DNA of 64,000 nt, from NCBI GenBank assembly GCA_025602905.1, contig JAHLKI010000040.1:124001-188000 (forward strand), written 5' to 3'. The notes below the pieces were generated by a model that did not search any database, had not been told where the DNA came from, and was given only the letters and a program-made list of their open reading frames with translations. Below, piece after piece: positions 34,384-47,320 of the stretch (its first letter is position 1; each line of letters starts with the position of its first letter). The position numbers were made by a program, and so were the translations under genes. Origin of the DNA: Phlyctochytrium arcticum. Lineage: Eukaryota > Chytridiomycota > Chytridiomycetes > Chytridiales > Chytridiaceae.

Positions 34384-35131
34384 CAAAGTCGTCGCTAGTA
34401 TCTTCGTCAATCCTGCCCAATTTGCTCCTACGGAGGATCTCAGTAAGTACCCTCGCACTTGGGATAGCGATGTCGGGAAGCTAGCAGACGCTGGAGTCGA
34501 TGCCATCTTTTATCCAAGCGTCAAGGAGATGTACCCTTCCGGAATAGTACTGGACGTCAAAGATCAACAAGGAACGTTTGTGGAGGTGAAAGGAAAGTCC
34601 CATCAGATGGAAGGATCTATCCGTCCGCACTTTTTCAGGGGAGTTGCCACCATCGTTGCCAAGCTCTTCAACATCACTCAACCTACCAAGGCTTTTTTTG
34701 GCCAAAAAGATGCGCAGCAATGCGCGGTAATTCGGAGCATGATCCGAGATTTGTTCATTCCGACCGAGCTTGTTGTGTGTGCGACCGTGCGAGAAACCGA
34801 TGGACTTGCCATGAGTAGTCGCAACCGATATCTCTCTCCGGAGGAACGCTTAAAAGCTCCGATTCTGTATCAAGGAATGAGTGCTGCCCAGGCTGCGTAT
34901 GAGCAGCAGGGCGTTGTAAACCGATCAGACCTGGTCAAGATTGCTTCTGATATCATCAAAGGTCAGGATGGTGTTCTGGAGTATCTATCCGTTGCCGATC
35001 CCTTCACCTTAGAAGAATTGGAGACAATTGGACAGGATGGTGCCATTTTTTCAGGTGCTATAAAAGTTGGCAGCACCCGCATAATTGACAACGTCTTATT
35101 GGGTATTTCTACCGAGAGATGGGCGCAGTAA
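34175..35131 (+). CDS. PAN6: Pantoate--beta-alanine ligase (pantothenate synthetase)
   Basis: The conserved protein runs from IIVETIQDYRNLRREW to the end at 35131 in one exon. Motifs are the HIGH-type PTMGALHEGH, VNPAQFAPTEDLSKYPR, GVATIVAKLFNITQP, FFGQKDAQQCAVIR and MSSRNRYLSPEERL. It condenses pantoate with beta-alanine using ATP, the last step of pantothenate synthesis. No ATG lies between about 33950 and the internal Met of TMGALHEGH at 34324. The frame is open only from 34175, directly after a TAG that would serve as intron acceptor (CAATAG|GAT). Exon sequence before the enzyme, SKRSYSTTASRKP, looks like the end of a mitochondrial targeting region. The start must therefore come from an upstream exon, most simply the SDR gene (donor 34111), giving a two-enzyme fusion. 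Near the end MGALHEGH to VLLG is full length. Confidence 0.9.
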   Translation, partial: DRSTLRNQQSKRSYSTTASRKPIIVETIQDYRNLRREWQRNEYVVGFVPTMGALHEGHVSLAQIARKSCDKVVASIFVNPAQFAPTEDLSKYPRTWDSDVGKLADAGVDAIFYPSVKEMYPSGIVLDVKDQQGTFVEVKGKSHQMEGSIRPHFFRGVATIVAKLFNITQPTKAFFGQKDAQQCAVIRSMIRDLFIPTELVVCATVRETDGLAMSSRNRYLSPEERLKAPILYQGMSAAQAAYEQQGVVNRSDLVKIASDIIKGQDGVLEYLSVADPFTLEELETIGQDGAIFSGAIKVGSTRIIDNVLLGISTERWAQ

Positions 35132-35377
35132 CTGTCTCCCAGCTACAGCTCCAGTTATGCGAGAAAATGATTCTGTTACGCGTGGGAAAAAACTCCAAAA
35201 TAATTCACAGTGCTCAAGATTAATAATACATATGATATCAACAGATTTTCACGAAGAGTCAAGCATCTTCAGAATATCTTTTATAATTCAGACATGTAAG
35301 GATGTGAGGGTCTAGCAAGCATAGCTGAGAATTTCCAAAATTAATACATGTCTAATATAAACAACTCATGAGAATGC
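35132..35377. other. Short intergenic space between PAN6 and the E2 gene
   Basis: AT-rich convergent 3' region with no gene. It probably holds both 3' UTRs. Confidence 0.6.
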
Positions 35378-36247
<870 letters not shown>

Positions 36248-36549
36248 TTTTGTGTCGCTTCTGTTGGCAAAGCACTAAGAGTAGGTCTGAATAGGTCCAG
36301 CTGAAAGGTACTTTGCAAATTGTGGGGCCAGTCGGCAACCGAAACTTCTCACAGGGGTGTTTCTCGGACATCACATGACCTGGCCGGCGATTGGAATGTC
36401 ACCCAGTGTCACCGCGAATGTCTTGACTATCTCCGGGTCTACCACTCTACCTCTGAAATGCTCGGCATCAAAGCGCTGCATCTCTGAGAGGATTGTTTCG
36501 GGGTATATATATACTGTAACTTGGACACTGAACCAGTTATTGCACGCGC
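36248..36549. other. Divergent promoter space between E2 and VPS8
   Basis: About 300 bp between start codons. A minus-strand open frame (36371-36667) ends here, with some protein-like composition, but no homology was recognised. A TATATATAT stretch at about 36511 lies shortly upstream of the VPS8 ATG. Confidence 0.4.
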
Positions 36550-39500
36550 ATGAATAGGCTTTGGGAGGGGCATACCCCGTCCCTCCGTGAACTCCGCATG
36601 GCAGATCTGGGGAGCCTAGAAGAAACGAGCGATATCGCGCAAGAACCAAGAAGACCGGGAACCTCATATGCAGAGTCAGGCTCTTCGGAGGGCGTAGGAA
36701 TGCCTACCTCGAATCCAGTCGTGGAGAATCATACAGCAGCGTCGACTGGATGGCGACCCTTTGGCTTTGACATACGCGTTCCTCGATGGGGCCGTCGCAC
36801 GACCGGATCAAGTCTCAGTAGAGCCACCAGCGAGGATCGTTTATCAGTCAATAGTTCTGCTACATCTAGTAGCGATGTGTGGAGCGGCGGTGCAAACGTT
36901 AGGGCCCAAGAAAAGCGGCTTGCCCTTGCGCGCTACGAATTGGAGAGGTTTGAGTCGATAGATAACTGTGTTCGAACCATCAAGCTACGAGGCGAAGGTG
37001 ACGAAGAGTCAGCTTTTCGCCAGGTTATCATATCTGCTTTCGATACGTGTCTTACATTTGACCGCGCCGAAATGTTGTTCAACGAAATCTATGACCAATT
37101 TTGCCATCTTGGAAGGGAAGGATTGTTTTTCGAGACATTGGAATCCTACATTTTAGACGAACGAATCACCACATTCAGCAATCCTGTCATCATTCAAGAC
37201 TTTATGACATTCTACGAGAAGCAATCGTACTTGGATCGGCTTGAGCAAGTAATTTTACACCTGGATCCTTCTGGAATAGACGTACACAGGACGGTTGGAA
37301 TCTGCATCAAGTATGGACTTTACAGTGCGCTCTTTTATGTATATAATGGAGTCGGCGATTATGTGACCCCAATCGTGGAACTTTTGCGATTGATGGAAGC
37401 GCATGATTCCTCCAACAGCCAACCTGAATCAGATGCGGCCTCGAACCTTGCTCGCGTCCTCCCGGCTCCATTGGAACATTCATTCGAGGACGCCGTCTAC
37501 ATTTTATTTGTGTATTTATCCTATGTCTTAAGCGGCAAAGCCTTTCCAGTTGGTACGCTCACCACCAGCGAGGCTATTCGGGCAAAAGAGGATGTGTACA
37601 GTTTTCTTTTTTCGCCGCGACACGCAACCTGGCCCCCTGGTCAAAAGATTCAAAAAATAGGAGCGGAGCCGTACCCGTACATCAAACTTTTGTTCGATTA
37701 TGACCATCGCGAGTTCTTGAAAGCCACAAGTGCCGTATTGGCAGATGAGCGATTGGAATTGCGACGGGCGAAAATCCAGCATAACGTCTTCACTGCAGAC
37801 AATCTTAACCAGGACATGCATTCAACTTTCGGAAATGAGATCAGTCGACAGTTCATTCTGGATACGCTCCTCAGTGCAATTGGGGACGGTGATGTACAAA
37901 ATTCTGACTTGCTAGCCAACGGCGGACAAGAACCTGCTACAATACTGGCGTCAAGCTACGATTTTTACATCTTCGTGGCCAACGCAATAGCGAAATACCA
38001 CGAAAGCTTGCACATAGAAGCGGACATCGCGGCCTTTGTCATGCTCAGGCTTGTTATGTGCCAGAATCCCATGAACATCGCTGAACGGGAAAACGGTGTT
38101 TTGGCGATTTTCCTCATCGGTATAGACCCTGCTACAACTCCAGAGAGGCTGCAGCTGCTATTGCAGCTTCTGGAAGTGGGAGGTATGTGGCAAGCGTATG
38201 AATATTTGGCTCGACAGCACCGCCGCCCGGATTTAGTGTTTCTTTCATATCTGAACGATCCGACTCGGTCAAATGAAGCCGCTGCTATTGCGGGACAACT
38301 TCTCAAAAGTCGAGAGTATGACGACGTGCAACGAGAGCAAGTTTCGGACAGCGTTCTACGAAGCGTCCCCTTGCTTATTCGTGCAAATGAGCTTAGTGCT
38401 ACTCTGCTTGTGGCACAATACTTTTCAGGCTCTTTCAGTAGTATTCTTGACGGATTGCAGGAAAATACGGAGGACTACATGGCTTTCCTACGGGGAATGC
38501 TGGATCCGGAATATGCCTTGGCTCGTCGAGGAGCGGATGAACAAAGTTTTGTGGCTCTGCGTAAAGACCGGCAGAGACGAGCTGAAGCTATTACCAAGCT
38601 GCATCTGAAAGCTACTCACTTCGAAACTTATATACGGTTACTGTGCATACATAACCCGTCAGAGGTGAAACGATTTCTGAGTTACTTAGCCGTGGAATAC
38701 AGCGAATACCCGTACTCTTTTGGAAACGTCCTACGGATATGCAAGGAGAATAATGTTACGGAGGGAGTTGTGTGGATTTTGGAGAAAAGCGGCGATCTGG
38801 AGGGCGCAGTCTCTCATGTCATGGAAGCGGTGCCGCATCTCGTTGCTCAATGCATCACATCAGCAGATAACAGTAATGGCATGTCTGTGGAAAGTAAATC
38901 GCTTGAATTGCTACGTAATCGAATGGATATGGGCACTGCCATCTGTTCGCGTGTTTCAGATAAGCTTCCCAAATCCGAACGTGAAGAGCTTTGGTTTCAT
39001 CTTCTGGATTTTGTCCTGGAAGCACAACGCGGCTTCTTACCATCATCACCAACAACATCAAATGGAATGGGCCAGAATTTGCAGCCCAACCCCGCGATCG
39101 ACCTCATTAGCGACCTACTGCGAAACGGTACTCGAACAATGTTATTTGCCATGGTGGGTCACGTCACACTCCCGGCGATACTGGCACGAATTGCGCAAGC
39201 TAAGCGTAAAAGTACTATCGGTGAGCATCGAGACATCATATTCTCCATGTTGGATTCCTATGGTTACGAGCGAGAATTGCTGCAAGCGACAAGTCGCATT
39301 CTCAATACAGATGTCCATGGGGCTCACGAAAAGGATATTTCTGTCAGGAAGCGCGCTTTACGACCTAATGCTGGCCAGTGTGGAGTTTGTCGACGCATCC
39401 TACATGTTCGAGCGATGAGTGAGCAGCAGAAACTGGGCAAGGTTGTGATAACAAGTTGTCGGCATGCGTATCATGCCAGCTGCTTGCAAAGTAGTATGGA

Positions 39501-40161
39501 ACAAATCGCCGAAGCCGAAGGTCGAGATGTCAGGCAAGTTGGGAGAGCGGATTTGGGTGAGGGATGGTGCGTTGTTTGTTCCAAGGGTAAAAGCGTGGCG
39601 ACAAAAGCAGTAACGGGGCTTTCAAACGGTATAAGAGCGAACAATTTGAGTCATTCCGAAAAGCAAAACGAGGTGCATAACGCGCTGAATAAGCCAATCC
39701 TGGTGCGAAATACGTCTGTCCCTGATCCAGCACCAGGATCTACGTTACAGGCAACAAGCGCTGGACCATCGTTGGTGGGTGGCATCAGGCATGTGTATTG
39801 CAAATAAAATGAGCTAAAGCGTTTATCTTAGCACAAAATTTTGAAGCTCCTAGACCCACATCCTCCAAATACACGGCCTGATGCCGAAGATGACGACGTT
39901 ATCGATCTGGGAGACTTCACAGCATCGCACCAGATGCCGTTCATGCACCAAGAGCCCCAGGCTGTTGCTACGGCTCATCATGGGTGTCTACTACCATTTT
40001 CCAATAAAATGTCAAGCATTCCTTCCATCGGAGGACGCTCTATACCTTGTGGCATAATATTGAGCCCCTACCAGTACGCTTTGGTCCTAGAGCCCCCTCG
40101 CCCAAAGCCCCTCTCTGAGAATGAGCTGCCAACTTCCCCCGATTCCTATTATACCGATTGA
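36550..40161 (+). CDS. VPS8: CORVET subunit Vps8, lacking N-terminal beta-propeller
   Basis: A 1,081-codon first exon (36550-39792) and a 110-codon last exon (39832-40161) are joined by a 39-bp GTGTAT...TTAG intron. After ~90 disordered residues comes the helical Vps8 solenoid: LESYILDERITTF, LDRLEQVILHLDPSGIDVHR, YSALFYVYNGVGDYVTPIVEL, EPYPYIKLLFDYDHREFL, ILEKSGDLEGAVSHVMEA, ARIAQAKRKSTIGEHRDII, MLDSYGYERELLQATSRIL. A RING-like domain follows (CGVCRRILHVR, SCRHAYHASCL, WCVVCSKGK). This matches Vps8 from the end of the propeller to the C-terminus. Vps8 with Vps3 tethers Rab5-positive endosomes as part of CORVET. The ~400-residue WD40 propeller that binds Rab5 in other species is absent, and the upstream space is occupied by the E2 gene. 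Confidence 0.9.
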
Positions 40162-40342
40162 ACATCTGCCGCAATTTTGGATAATTCATATGTAAATACA
40201 AAATCTGAATCTCGTACATCCATCATCTCCAACCATCCTCATAAACAGAGCCTCGGTGGGGTATATGTCCAACTGAGATGCTCCTCATACCAGGGTTGCC
40301 TCTAATTGCGATGCATTTTTTTGAAGTGTAATGGTCCAGTGA

Positions 40343-43047
40343 TTATGCTACGCTCCTGAATACGTCCAGCTCTTCAACGGTTTCTCGTACAATAACGCCG
40401 ACTTTTCCCGCAGAACGTTTCAGTTCATCCAATGTAGCAAGTAGAGACTGAAATTGCCCGCACGCAATACGACACCTTTGAACCCTGTATATCGAAGTGG
40501 TCTTTAGTTGCGATTGCTGGCGTTTTAACTAATGGCTGCCTACCTTTCTTCGCGTGTGATGTCAACACCTGTGGAGTTGAAATTGTCGGAGCCGAGGTTG
40601 GCCAAAATAACCGGACCAAAGCTACGACATAGTAAGCGAATGGTAGTGCAGGCCGTGACGATGTAACTGTTCGCATCCAAGTTAATATAATGAACTTCAA
40701 TGACGCAGTGCTCACCTACTCTTCAAATACTTCGAACAATAGTTCGTTAAGAGCGGGAAGCACCGAAAGAGCGACCTCCAGCGTCAGGAGTCTCGGTTTC
40801 AAGTTTAAAATTCGTAAAACATCTACCCAAACGCTGGGATCTTTCAGAGCCACAAGCGTTTCAACGGCGGGTCGGATGTTGCCTTCTTCCCATACTTGAC
40901 GAACACAGCGAGTGTTGTTCAGTCGCGTCTGAAGAATAGTCGTGACCGATGCGTGGCGGAAACACAGTGAATCAATAACGTCGTCATCCGATCTTGGGGC
41001 CGGAAGATTCGGTGGTATAAGAGGTAAAGGCTGAGGGCGCCTTGCACCGGTGTTCTAGCAAGCCACGTATGATTAGCATCCATAACACTAATGCTGACCA
41101 TTCTGGTAGACGTACGGCAACAAACTTGGATATGTCCAGATTTAATGGCCTATCACCAGTACCAGCGCCAACAAATGAACTTGCTGTAGGTAAAGCAGCC
41201 TGTTCCGCCATGTGCGAACGATCAGAAAATAGGTTTCTTGGTGGAGTATTGTGGCCAGACCGATCTCTTGAGGGTGGCCGGAATGGTTCCGCATCGGATT
41301 CAACGCCTTGCGAAGATATCGGTCGTTGGGTATGGCTTGAAAAGCCATTGCCACTCGATCGAGCGCTCGCTAAGTATCAAATTAGCTTTAACGAACTGCA
41401 CTAATATCAATAACACATTTTTGGCTTACAGGGTGGCTGATTGGTTGGTAGGTGCATTCGTTCCTCCATCAAATTCGACTGCGATCCTAGAAAATAAAAT
41501 GATTAGTTGTTGTCAGAGTTGTTTTGTATACGGTCTTTCCAACCTTCTCTCGAAGTCACGCTGCCTGGCCGTGATCTTGAACCCGGCGTTATTTCCGAGC
41601 CGGGTGCAAGGCTAAGGCGTTCTGTTGTCCAACACATTCATTAAAACCAATGAGAAATACAACGACGGAATTCACGTACCGAACTCAACGTGTGAATCTG
41701 CGCGACCAAGTGGGGGGTCCATCTTTGGGTATCCCGGTTGTGAATAACCTTTGACGGGAGATTCGGGTGCCTTGTCTGTCGGGCTCAAACGGGGCTAAAG
41801 CATTGTTAGCATCCAGTCCTGTTCATATACATGAATGAGGTACTTACGTTAATATCGATGCCCCACATGCTGACAAAATTTTGCTCTATTGTCCCTCCCA
41901 GAACTTTGCCCTCCTCTAACATTACGCGTAGATCAGTTATGTTTGGCCAGCTGACAGCGATAGATTCGTGGCAAATGGCTGGTTCCCAAGTCCAAATCTA
42001 CGTCAAAATAAGTAGTCATCCTGAAATTTTTTGAGATTTGTGTACTTGAAGGGAGTCGGAAAAGGCGGCATAAACTTCATGCCCCTCCGGATCAAACTGA
42101 AGCGCTTCAGGCTTCCCTGCGGCAGTTGGAGTAGAGGAAATGCATTCAAATGTTTGTAAATCGTAGAATCTCAAGGTGTTATCTGCTCCTCCCGTCACCA
42201 TGAGAAACTCTGATGGATTAAAAGCAAGGGTGGTAACCGCTTCTGTATGATCAGAGTAGGAATGCAGCAGCTTTCCAGCCGTCATATCCCAAAGCTGTGC
42301 GATATTGAGTCAACCGGAATTCGAACTGGAGTAATCACAAGTCATCACCTTCACACAAGAGTCAGTGCCACCAGTGGCTATCCAGCGACCATCTGGAGTA
42401 ATGCGCAAGGTGGTAATTGCGCCATGATGACCATGATATGTCTGAATGCATCCTTTTCGACGAACGTCCCATATCTTGATTGATGAGTCTGCCGATCCAG
42501 ATGCGAAGAACTCTCCAAATGGATGAAACTCGACACATTTGGCTGCTGCCTTATGTCCCGGCAAGGTTCGAATAACTGAATTGCCAACTCCATTAGGGAA
42601 GCACTTCTAGGACGAAAAACATAAAAACTGACAACCTTTGGCGTGTTCCAAATCCCATAGCTTGATTGTGCCTGCGGAAGATCCAGCTACAACAATCTCC
42701 TCTGGCCAGTCTAATGTCACGCATTCTATACTTGTTGCATGTCCTCCCAAACTCTATACAACGCAGATTCAATCAAGGTAAACCGTATGCCTTGACCATG
42801 GATCTTTGGCCAACATACCAGTATAGGAGTTGTCTTCCCAATAGTCCAAAGGTTCACCTTTCGATCCTCCCCGCCGGTTACCATCACCCTGCCCGATTTT
42901 GGTCCTATCCGCAAACATGTTGTTGCCGCATCATGGGCCACAAAGTCATCTAAAGTGAGAAAGGTTCCCCATAGGTAAGGACGCAGACTCTAGACATCGG
43001 ATTTGCTCACTCTTACAGATTTTGCTGGCACGGTTGTCTTTATTCAT
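40343..43047 (-). CDS. KATNB1: Katanin p80 regulatory subunit (WD40 plus con80)
   Basis: ATG 43047 ([10 protein letters not shown]) splices to [16 protein letters not shown], then [16 protein letters not shown]40 blades follow: [89 protein letters not shown] and [29 protein letters not shown] is diagnostic for KATNB1. A spliced linker then leads to the con80 domain near the C-terminus ([37 protein letters not shown]), ending at 40343. p80 binds katanin p60 and targets microtubule severing to centrosomes and basal bodies. Katanin is expected in organisms with cilia and is consistent with a zoosporic fungus. Confidence 0.9.
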
Positions 43048-43308
43048 GTCGCCGTCACGCGTTCGTCGTGAGCAAAAGTCGCAGGACGCGCTGAACTATG
43101 ATGGTGTGTGTATCTTTTGGACTCGTCAGAATGTTATCTTGAGAGTTGAGGCAGCGTCCAGTTATTCATGGGGGTTCAACGTCTTTGGAGATTTCAAATG
43201 GACCCGGAGTGAACTTTTTTTTGAGTATGATAGTTGTTAGAGATCGGACATTCGGTTCCCTCGATAAGACTTTCTCACACTTGACTCGAGTAGTCACTCT
43301 CTACAGTC

Positions 43309-45155
43309 GTGATATTACGCCTTAATTGTTACTTCCGTGAGACTTCTCAGAACGTAAATTGCAATAGTGGCAGTAGGTGGTGTCAAAAGTTGAAAAGTCA
43401 AATCTTCAAGTGTCGGAGAGAGGAACACGCGACTCCCTTGTATGTCACTACATGCAGTACCGGCCAAACATGCTCTTTTGAAAACTCTGCGGTTTCACCC
43501 TTCACCACCTCTCAGCTTCAAAACGTAGCCTCGAACTTCGCAGCGATCTAGTCCTAGTACATGTGAAGACAGCGCTTCACGCCAATGGATTGCGGCGTAT
43601 GCGCCGCAACACACAGGAAGTTTTGGTGCACCACTTGCATACAGGAGAGGTAACGTTCCGTCTGACTTTGACCACAAAAGAACCAGTGTAGAATGACAAT
43701 AATTCTGGCAGGTTGGAGTTTTCTCTATCAAGTTATAATACTCTTGCCGCCGAGCGAAATGAGCTTGAGACTCAAATCAATACCCAACTGGGCGGAAGCC
43801 GACCTACAACCGGGATTTCTTCGTTGCAACGAGCACTTGCTATCAAACACCATATTGCTGAATTACATCGCTCGATGGTTGCCGCAAGGGGTCTCATCAA
43901 AACAGGTACAATACAGGTCTTGGGTTCTTACCCAGCCATAATAACCGCTTGAAACCGCAGAACGTGCGAAACTCAATGACTACAGAGAAAAGGTTGCATC
44001 AAAACGTCAAGATCTATTCGTGGCTAGGGATATCTTTGAGCAACGGCGTGTAAGAGAGCTACTCCCTTTGAGGCATGGCTTAGAACTCGGTCAGGGACAA
44101 TACAAGCGCGCAGTGGATGTTCTTATGAGGTCGCGTCGGTTGCTTGTTCGCGAGATCGTAGCGATTTTTCGTCTTCGACGGGTGCAAAAGAGAACCGCTT
44201 ACAAGTCAGTGGAAGGGGTTCCCTCACCAAAAGGAATTGCAATTGAGCGCATGAAATCACCCAATGCAATCGAAACCACTTCACAGTCCCATGCGGACAC
44301 GATTGCTAACAGCCATATGGCGGAGAACCTTGGTGAACCACCGGAATATCGCATCATAAATGTGGGACTTAGTCAGCTCGGGAATGTCCAAAGTGAGTAG
44401 GCTGAACTTGCATAACACCGTTAGTGTCTAGTGTTTGAACAATGTGTAGACGGCACACGAGAGCGCTACAATGCGGCAGTTGGACATGTCATTCATATGA
44501 CAAATTTGCTGGCTCACTACTTGCACGTGAATTTACCGTTCAAAATGTTCAATTGTGGTTCAAAGTCGTTCACTTGTGCCGACAAAGATGATGTGGACAT
44601 GTCCGGCTCACCATTGTATCTCACTGAGGCAAATGTCGAAGCTTTTACAGGGGGGCTGGCTATGCTTAATTTCAACATGGCATATCTATGCTATACGCAG
44701 GGGGTTAGGATACCCCTTCACCAAGTGCAGAACACCCTCGAGAATTTGGCACTTTGCTGTCAAGCACCTGAACTTGGCTGGTAAGTTCCTCTGACCTAAG
44801 ACTGAGTTACACGTAGTTGACGAAGAGTAGCGACGTAGACTGTCCTCGTCGGAGCACAAGTTTGAACAACGTAACCGGATCAGTGGCCGAACCTGGAAAG
44901 TCTACAGATTCGTTTTCATTTGCCGTGCGTAAGCCTTTCCCGTTGGAGTTTGAGAAAGTATATCGGCTGCATACCGCCCTTCGGGCGCGACGCGGAATCG
45001 CCCAGGAACTTTTGCGCCTTCGGGAGGTGCCGGATGCACCCGTTTCACGTTCCCTCCAACATATTCTTGAAGACAATTCTGATGAAGATGACGACGTGAC
45101 AGGTTGGCACTTGGTTGATGAGCCAGTATCTGATCAGGAATCCGGTCTTCCTTAA
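43309..45155 (+). CDS. Atg14/UVRAG/Vps38-family subunit of Vps34 PI3-kinase complex
   Basis: The N-terminal exon has a Cys-rich segment (CRREEHATPLYVTTC) suggestive of the short zinc-binding start of Atg14/UVRAG proteins. After it the frame LELRSDLVLVHVKTALHANG, spliced to RLEFSLSSYNTLAAERNEL, begins a long coiled coil (LQRALAIKHHIAELHR, RQDLFVARDIFEQRR). The globular end includes YRIINVGLSQLGNVQ and AAVGHVIHMTNLLAHYLHVN (the signature of this family), LNFNMAYLCYTQGV and a short acidic tail ending at 45155. The protein joins Vps34-Vps15-Beclin/Atg6 and directs PI3P synthesis in autophagy or endosomal sorting; which of the two is not resolved. The true start is uncertain: no ATG suits the first listed exon, and an ATG at 43046 may begin an upstream exon. 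Confidence 0.75.
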
Positions 45156-45744
45156 CTAGTACTCGGCTTCGTCTACGGTAGTCAACGTAGGCGATTGCGT
45201 AAATCATCTTGCGTCAGAGCCAGACATCAATTCTCTTTGAGGCATCGCCTTTTTGACAGTCTGGAACAGTCGCTATCCTCATCCTTCGCGATGGCGCACC
45301 ATCATTCCCATTTATGAGCCTCCTGATGCGGAAGATGGGCAAGATGATACGAGGCGTAACCAATCCAACCAAAAGATGTGACGAAATCCACAAGTAATGA
45401 AAAGGAATTTTTACCAACGAAAGACAAATCCTTTCTGTTCAACCGAACCATGCGTGGATGGTGATGCTGGCCAGACTTTTCTGGCTTCAAAATCTTGCCA
45501 CAAAGTCATCGCGAATTATCAGGAAAGGTATTCATCTTAGTATGAGTGTGACACCCGAACCACATACTTATGATTCTACGTGTGAACATCGAAAACGGCT
45601 GACAGAGGTATAATTAGAATGAGGGAAGCGTAGTCGCCGCTAGAGGGAGACATGTATGTATTAAGCGGAACAGTAGAAATACTCGCACTGAAGTAATGAA
45701 AGGCGAATGACTGAAATGACAAATAATTGGGGGTTTCGAGCTTC
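45156..45744. other. Intergenic region, no gene assigned
   Basis: Short minus-strand frames (for example 45302-45490 with a hydrophobic centre) do not join into a known protein. Convergent 3' ends of the Atg14-like gene and NDUFA6 flank it. Confidence 0.5.
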
Positions 45745-46285
45745 TTATGCGTAATTGTTACTTCGAAGATTCGCGGAATGTCCTTGGTAGAAATCAGCCA
45801 AGAAATCTGAGTGCGTTCCCCTTCCGTTATCATCTTCAAATGGTCGAACTTTTCTCTCAGGTTGGTTATATGTGTCATTCGGGAAGAATCGTTGGACATG
45901 ATCATCTTGCTTCCATTGTTGGAGAGTTTCGGATAGCTCATTGCGGCCTTTGAATATAAGTACGTCGATCACTTCGTGGTTGGTAACGGCTCGATTCTTG
46001 TCGAATTCTTCCCGCATGCGCTCCCGCAACTAAACGACAGTTTAGTTCACGACTCATGAGAAGTGTAAGGACAGATCGCTGTCAGCGCTACTTGGAGGTC
46101 TGGCAGCTTTTCCGTCAATACTGGTTCTTCTTTTCACATACCTTCCATGTTGGGTAAGACAACTTGTACATCTCGATAATGTCTGGTGCAGCCCGCAGCG
46201 AATCCCGGTACAGTTGCAGCACTCTCTGCCGTTGCTCACCCGCCGACCGAGAGATCACAGTGGGAAGTGCCTTGATCAAGGTCAT
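45745..46285 (-). CDS. NDUFA6: NADH:ubiquinone oxidoreductase LYR subunit NDUFA6/NB4M
   Basis: ATG 46285 gives MTLIKALPTVISRSAGEQ, then QRVLQLYRDSLRAAPDII containing the LYR motif, ending exon 1 at YPTWK. A GTATGT...TTTAG intron leads to LRERMREEFDKNRAVTN, VIDVLIFKGRNELSETLQQW and HVQRFF. This is the full NDUFA6 pattern. The subunit binds the acyl carrier protein (NDUFAB1) on the matrix arm of complex I. A ~40-residue hydrophilic C-terminal extension to 45745 is not typical; an additional intron could shorten it. Confidence 0.9.
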
Positions 46286-47247
46286 GATTGCCAGCAAGTT
46301 TATCGCATTTGCAACAGCAAATTGCAAGGTGACGCTAAGGATTGCTGCTGGACTGCTGGCGACCGTATGTGGCGCAGCGCGGCCTGGGGGAGCTTGAGGA
46401 TTTTGACAGGTGGACGTTTGATCTTTGACCGCTCTCCCTGGCACTCACGCGCCAGATAAATTCGCAAGCAGTCAAATCTTCCCTTACATGTTTCCCTTTT
46501 GCCTTTGCTGGTTTCTTATCATGCCATTGATCGGATGCGTGTGCACCCAGAATCTGCGCATAAGAGTAACAAACTACGACCGAAGGCAGCAAAGCTGATA
46601 GGTATCCCTCTTTGAAGAACTGACTGTCTTCATGGAGGGAAGATGCACTCAGCCGGAGGCTCTCACGTACTGCCAACACTCTGGAGCTGATCTGCACTCT
46701 TGCAGGGTACTTATTACACTGATAAAAATGCTGTCGAAAGATTCCATCCTCCATGTAAGTGGCTCAATTGAGGTCTCTAGCCCGTCAAGCCCAGCACCAG
46801 GTCATTATACAGTCTGCGCTGAGCGGGAAGTTGCCGGGAACCTGCCCGGGAACGCCAACAAGGGCATTTTGCTCGAGCTTAGTTATGTCTAATGTATATC
46901 CATGTAGGTAGACGTAGGATGGTGTTTGACAGATTTCACGTTCTATCACCATCAATATTCGAAATTTGGCATTTCAAATTTTACACTTGCTTTCCCCTAC
47001 CCAATTTTTCGTCCGCTTGTTGTATCATTCACACGCGCATCATATTCTTTTCCAATGCTGCGTCTGCTAGGATATACATCCTCCCATCTTACATTATCAC
47101 ACATTATATTCACGCAACGAATCCAATTCCGTTTTGCTATGTCATGATGGTTCGCCTTTTTATCCCAATAGTACTGCGCAATGTACCTTGGGTATCAACA
47201 GAATGTTATTATGGTATTTGCCCAGAAAAGAAGAATAGCGTGATGGC
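46286..47247. other. Intergenic region, AT-rich toward 47 kb
   Basis: A 140-codon minus-strand frame (46335-46754) lies upstream of NDUFA6 but shows no domain; it is not called. The stretch 46900-47250 is AT-rich with short hydrophobic frames and nothing recognisable. Confidence 0.5.
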
Positions 47248-47320
47248 TCAGGCAACCGGGGCTGCTGTTGTGAAGCATCGTGCCATTACCGTACTCGTCG
47301 CGGTGGCTGTAGTACCTATT

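Noticed and set aside
38720..39418. 232-codon + strand frame inside VPS8
   Set aside because: Out-of-frame shadow of VPS8, whose own frame is strongly conserved.
46335..46754. 140-codon minus-strand frame upstream of NDUFA6
   Set aside because: No domain; the conserved NDUFA6 protein begins downstream at 46285 in its own frame.
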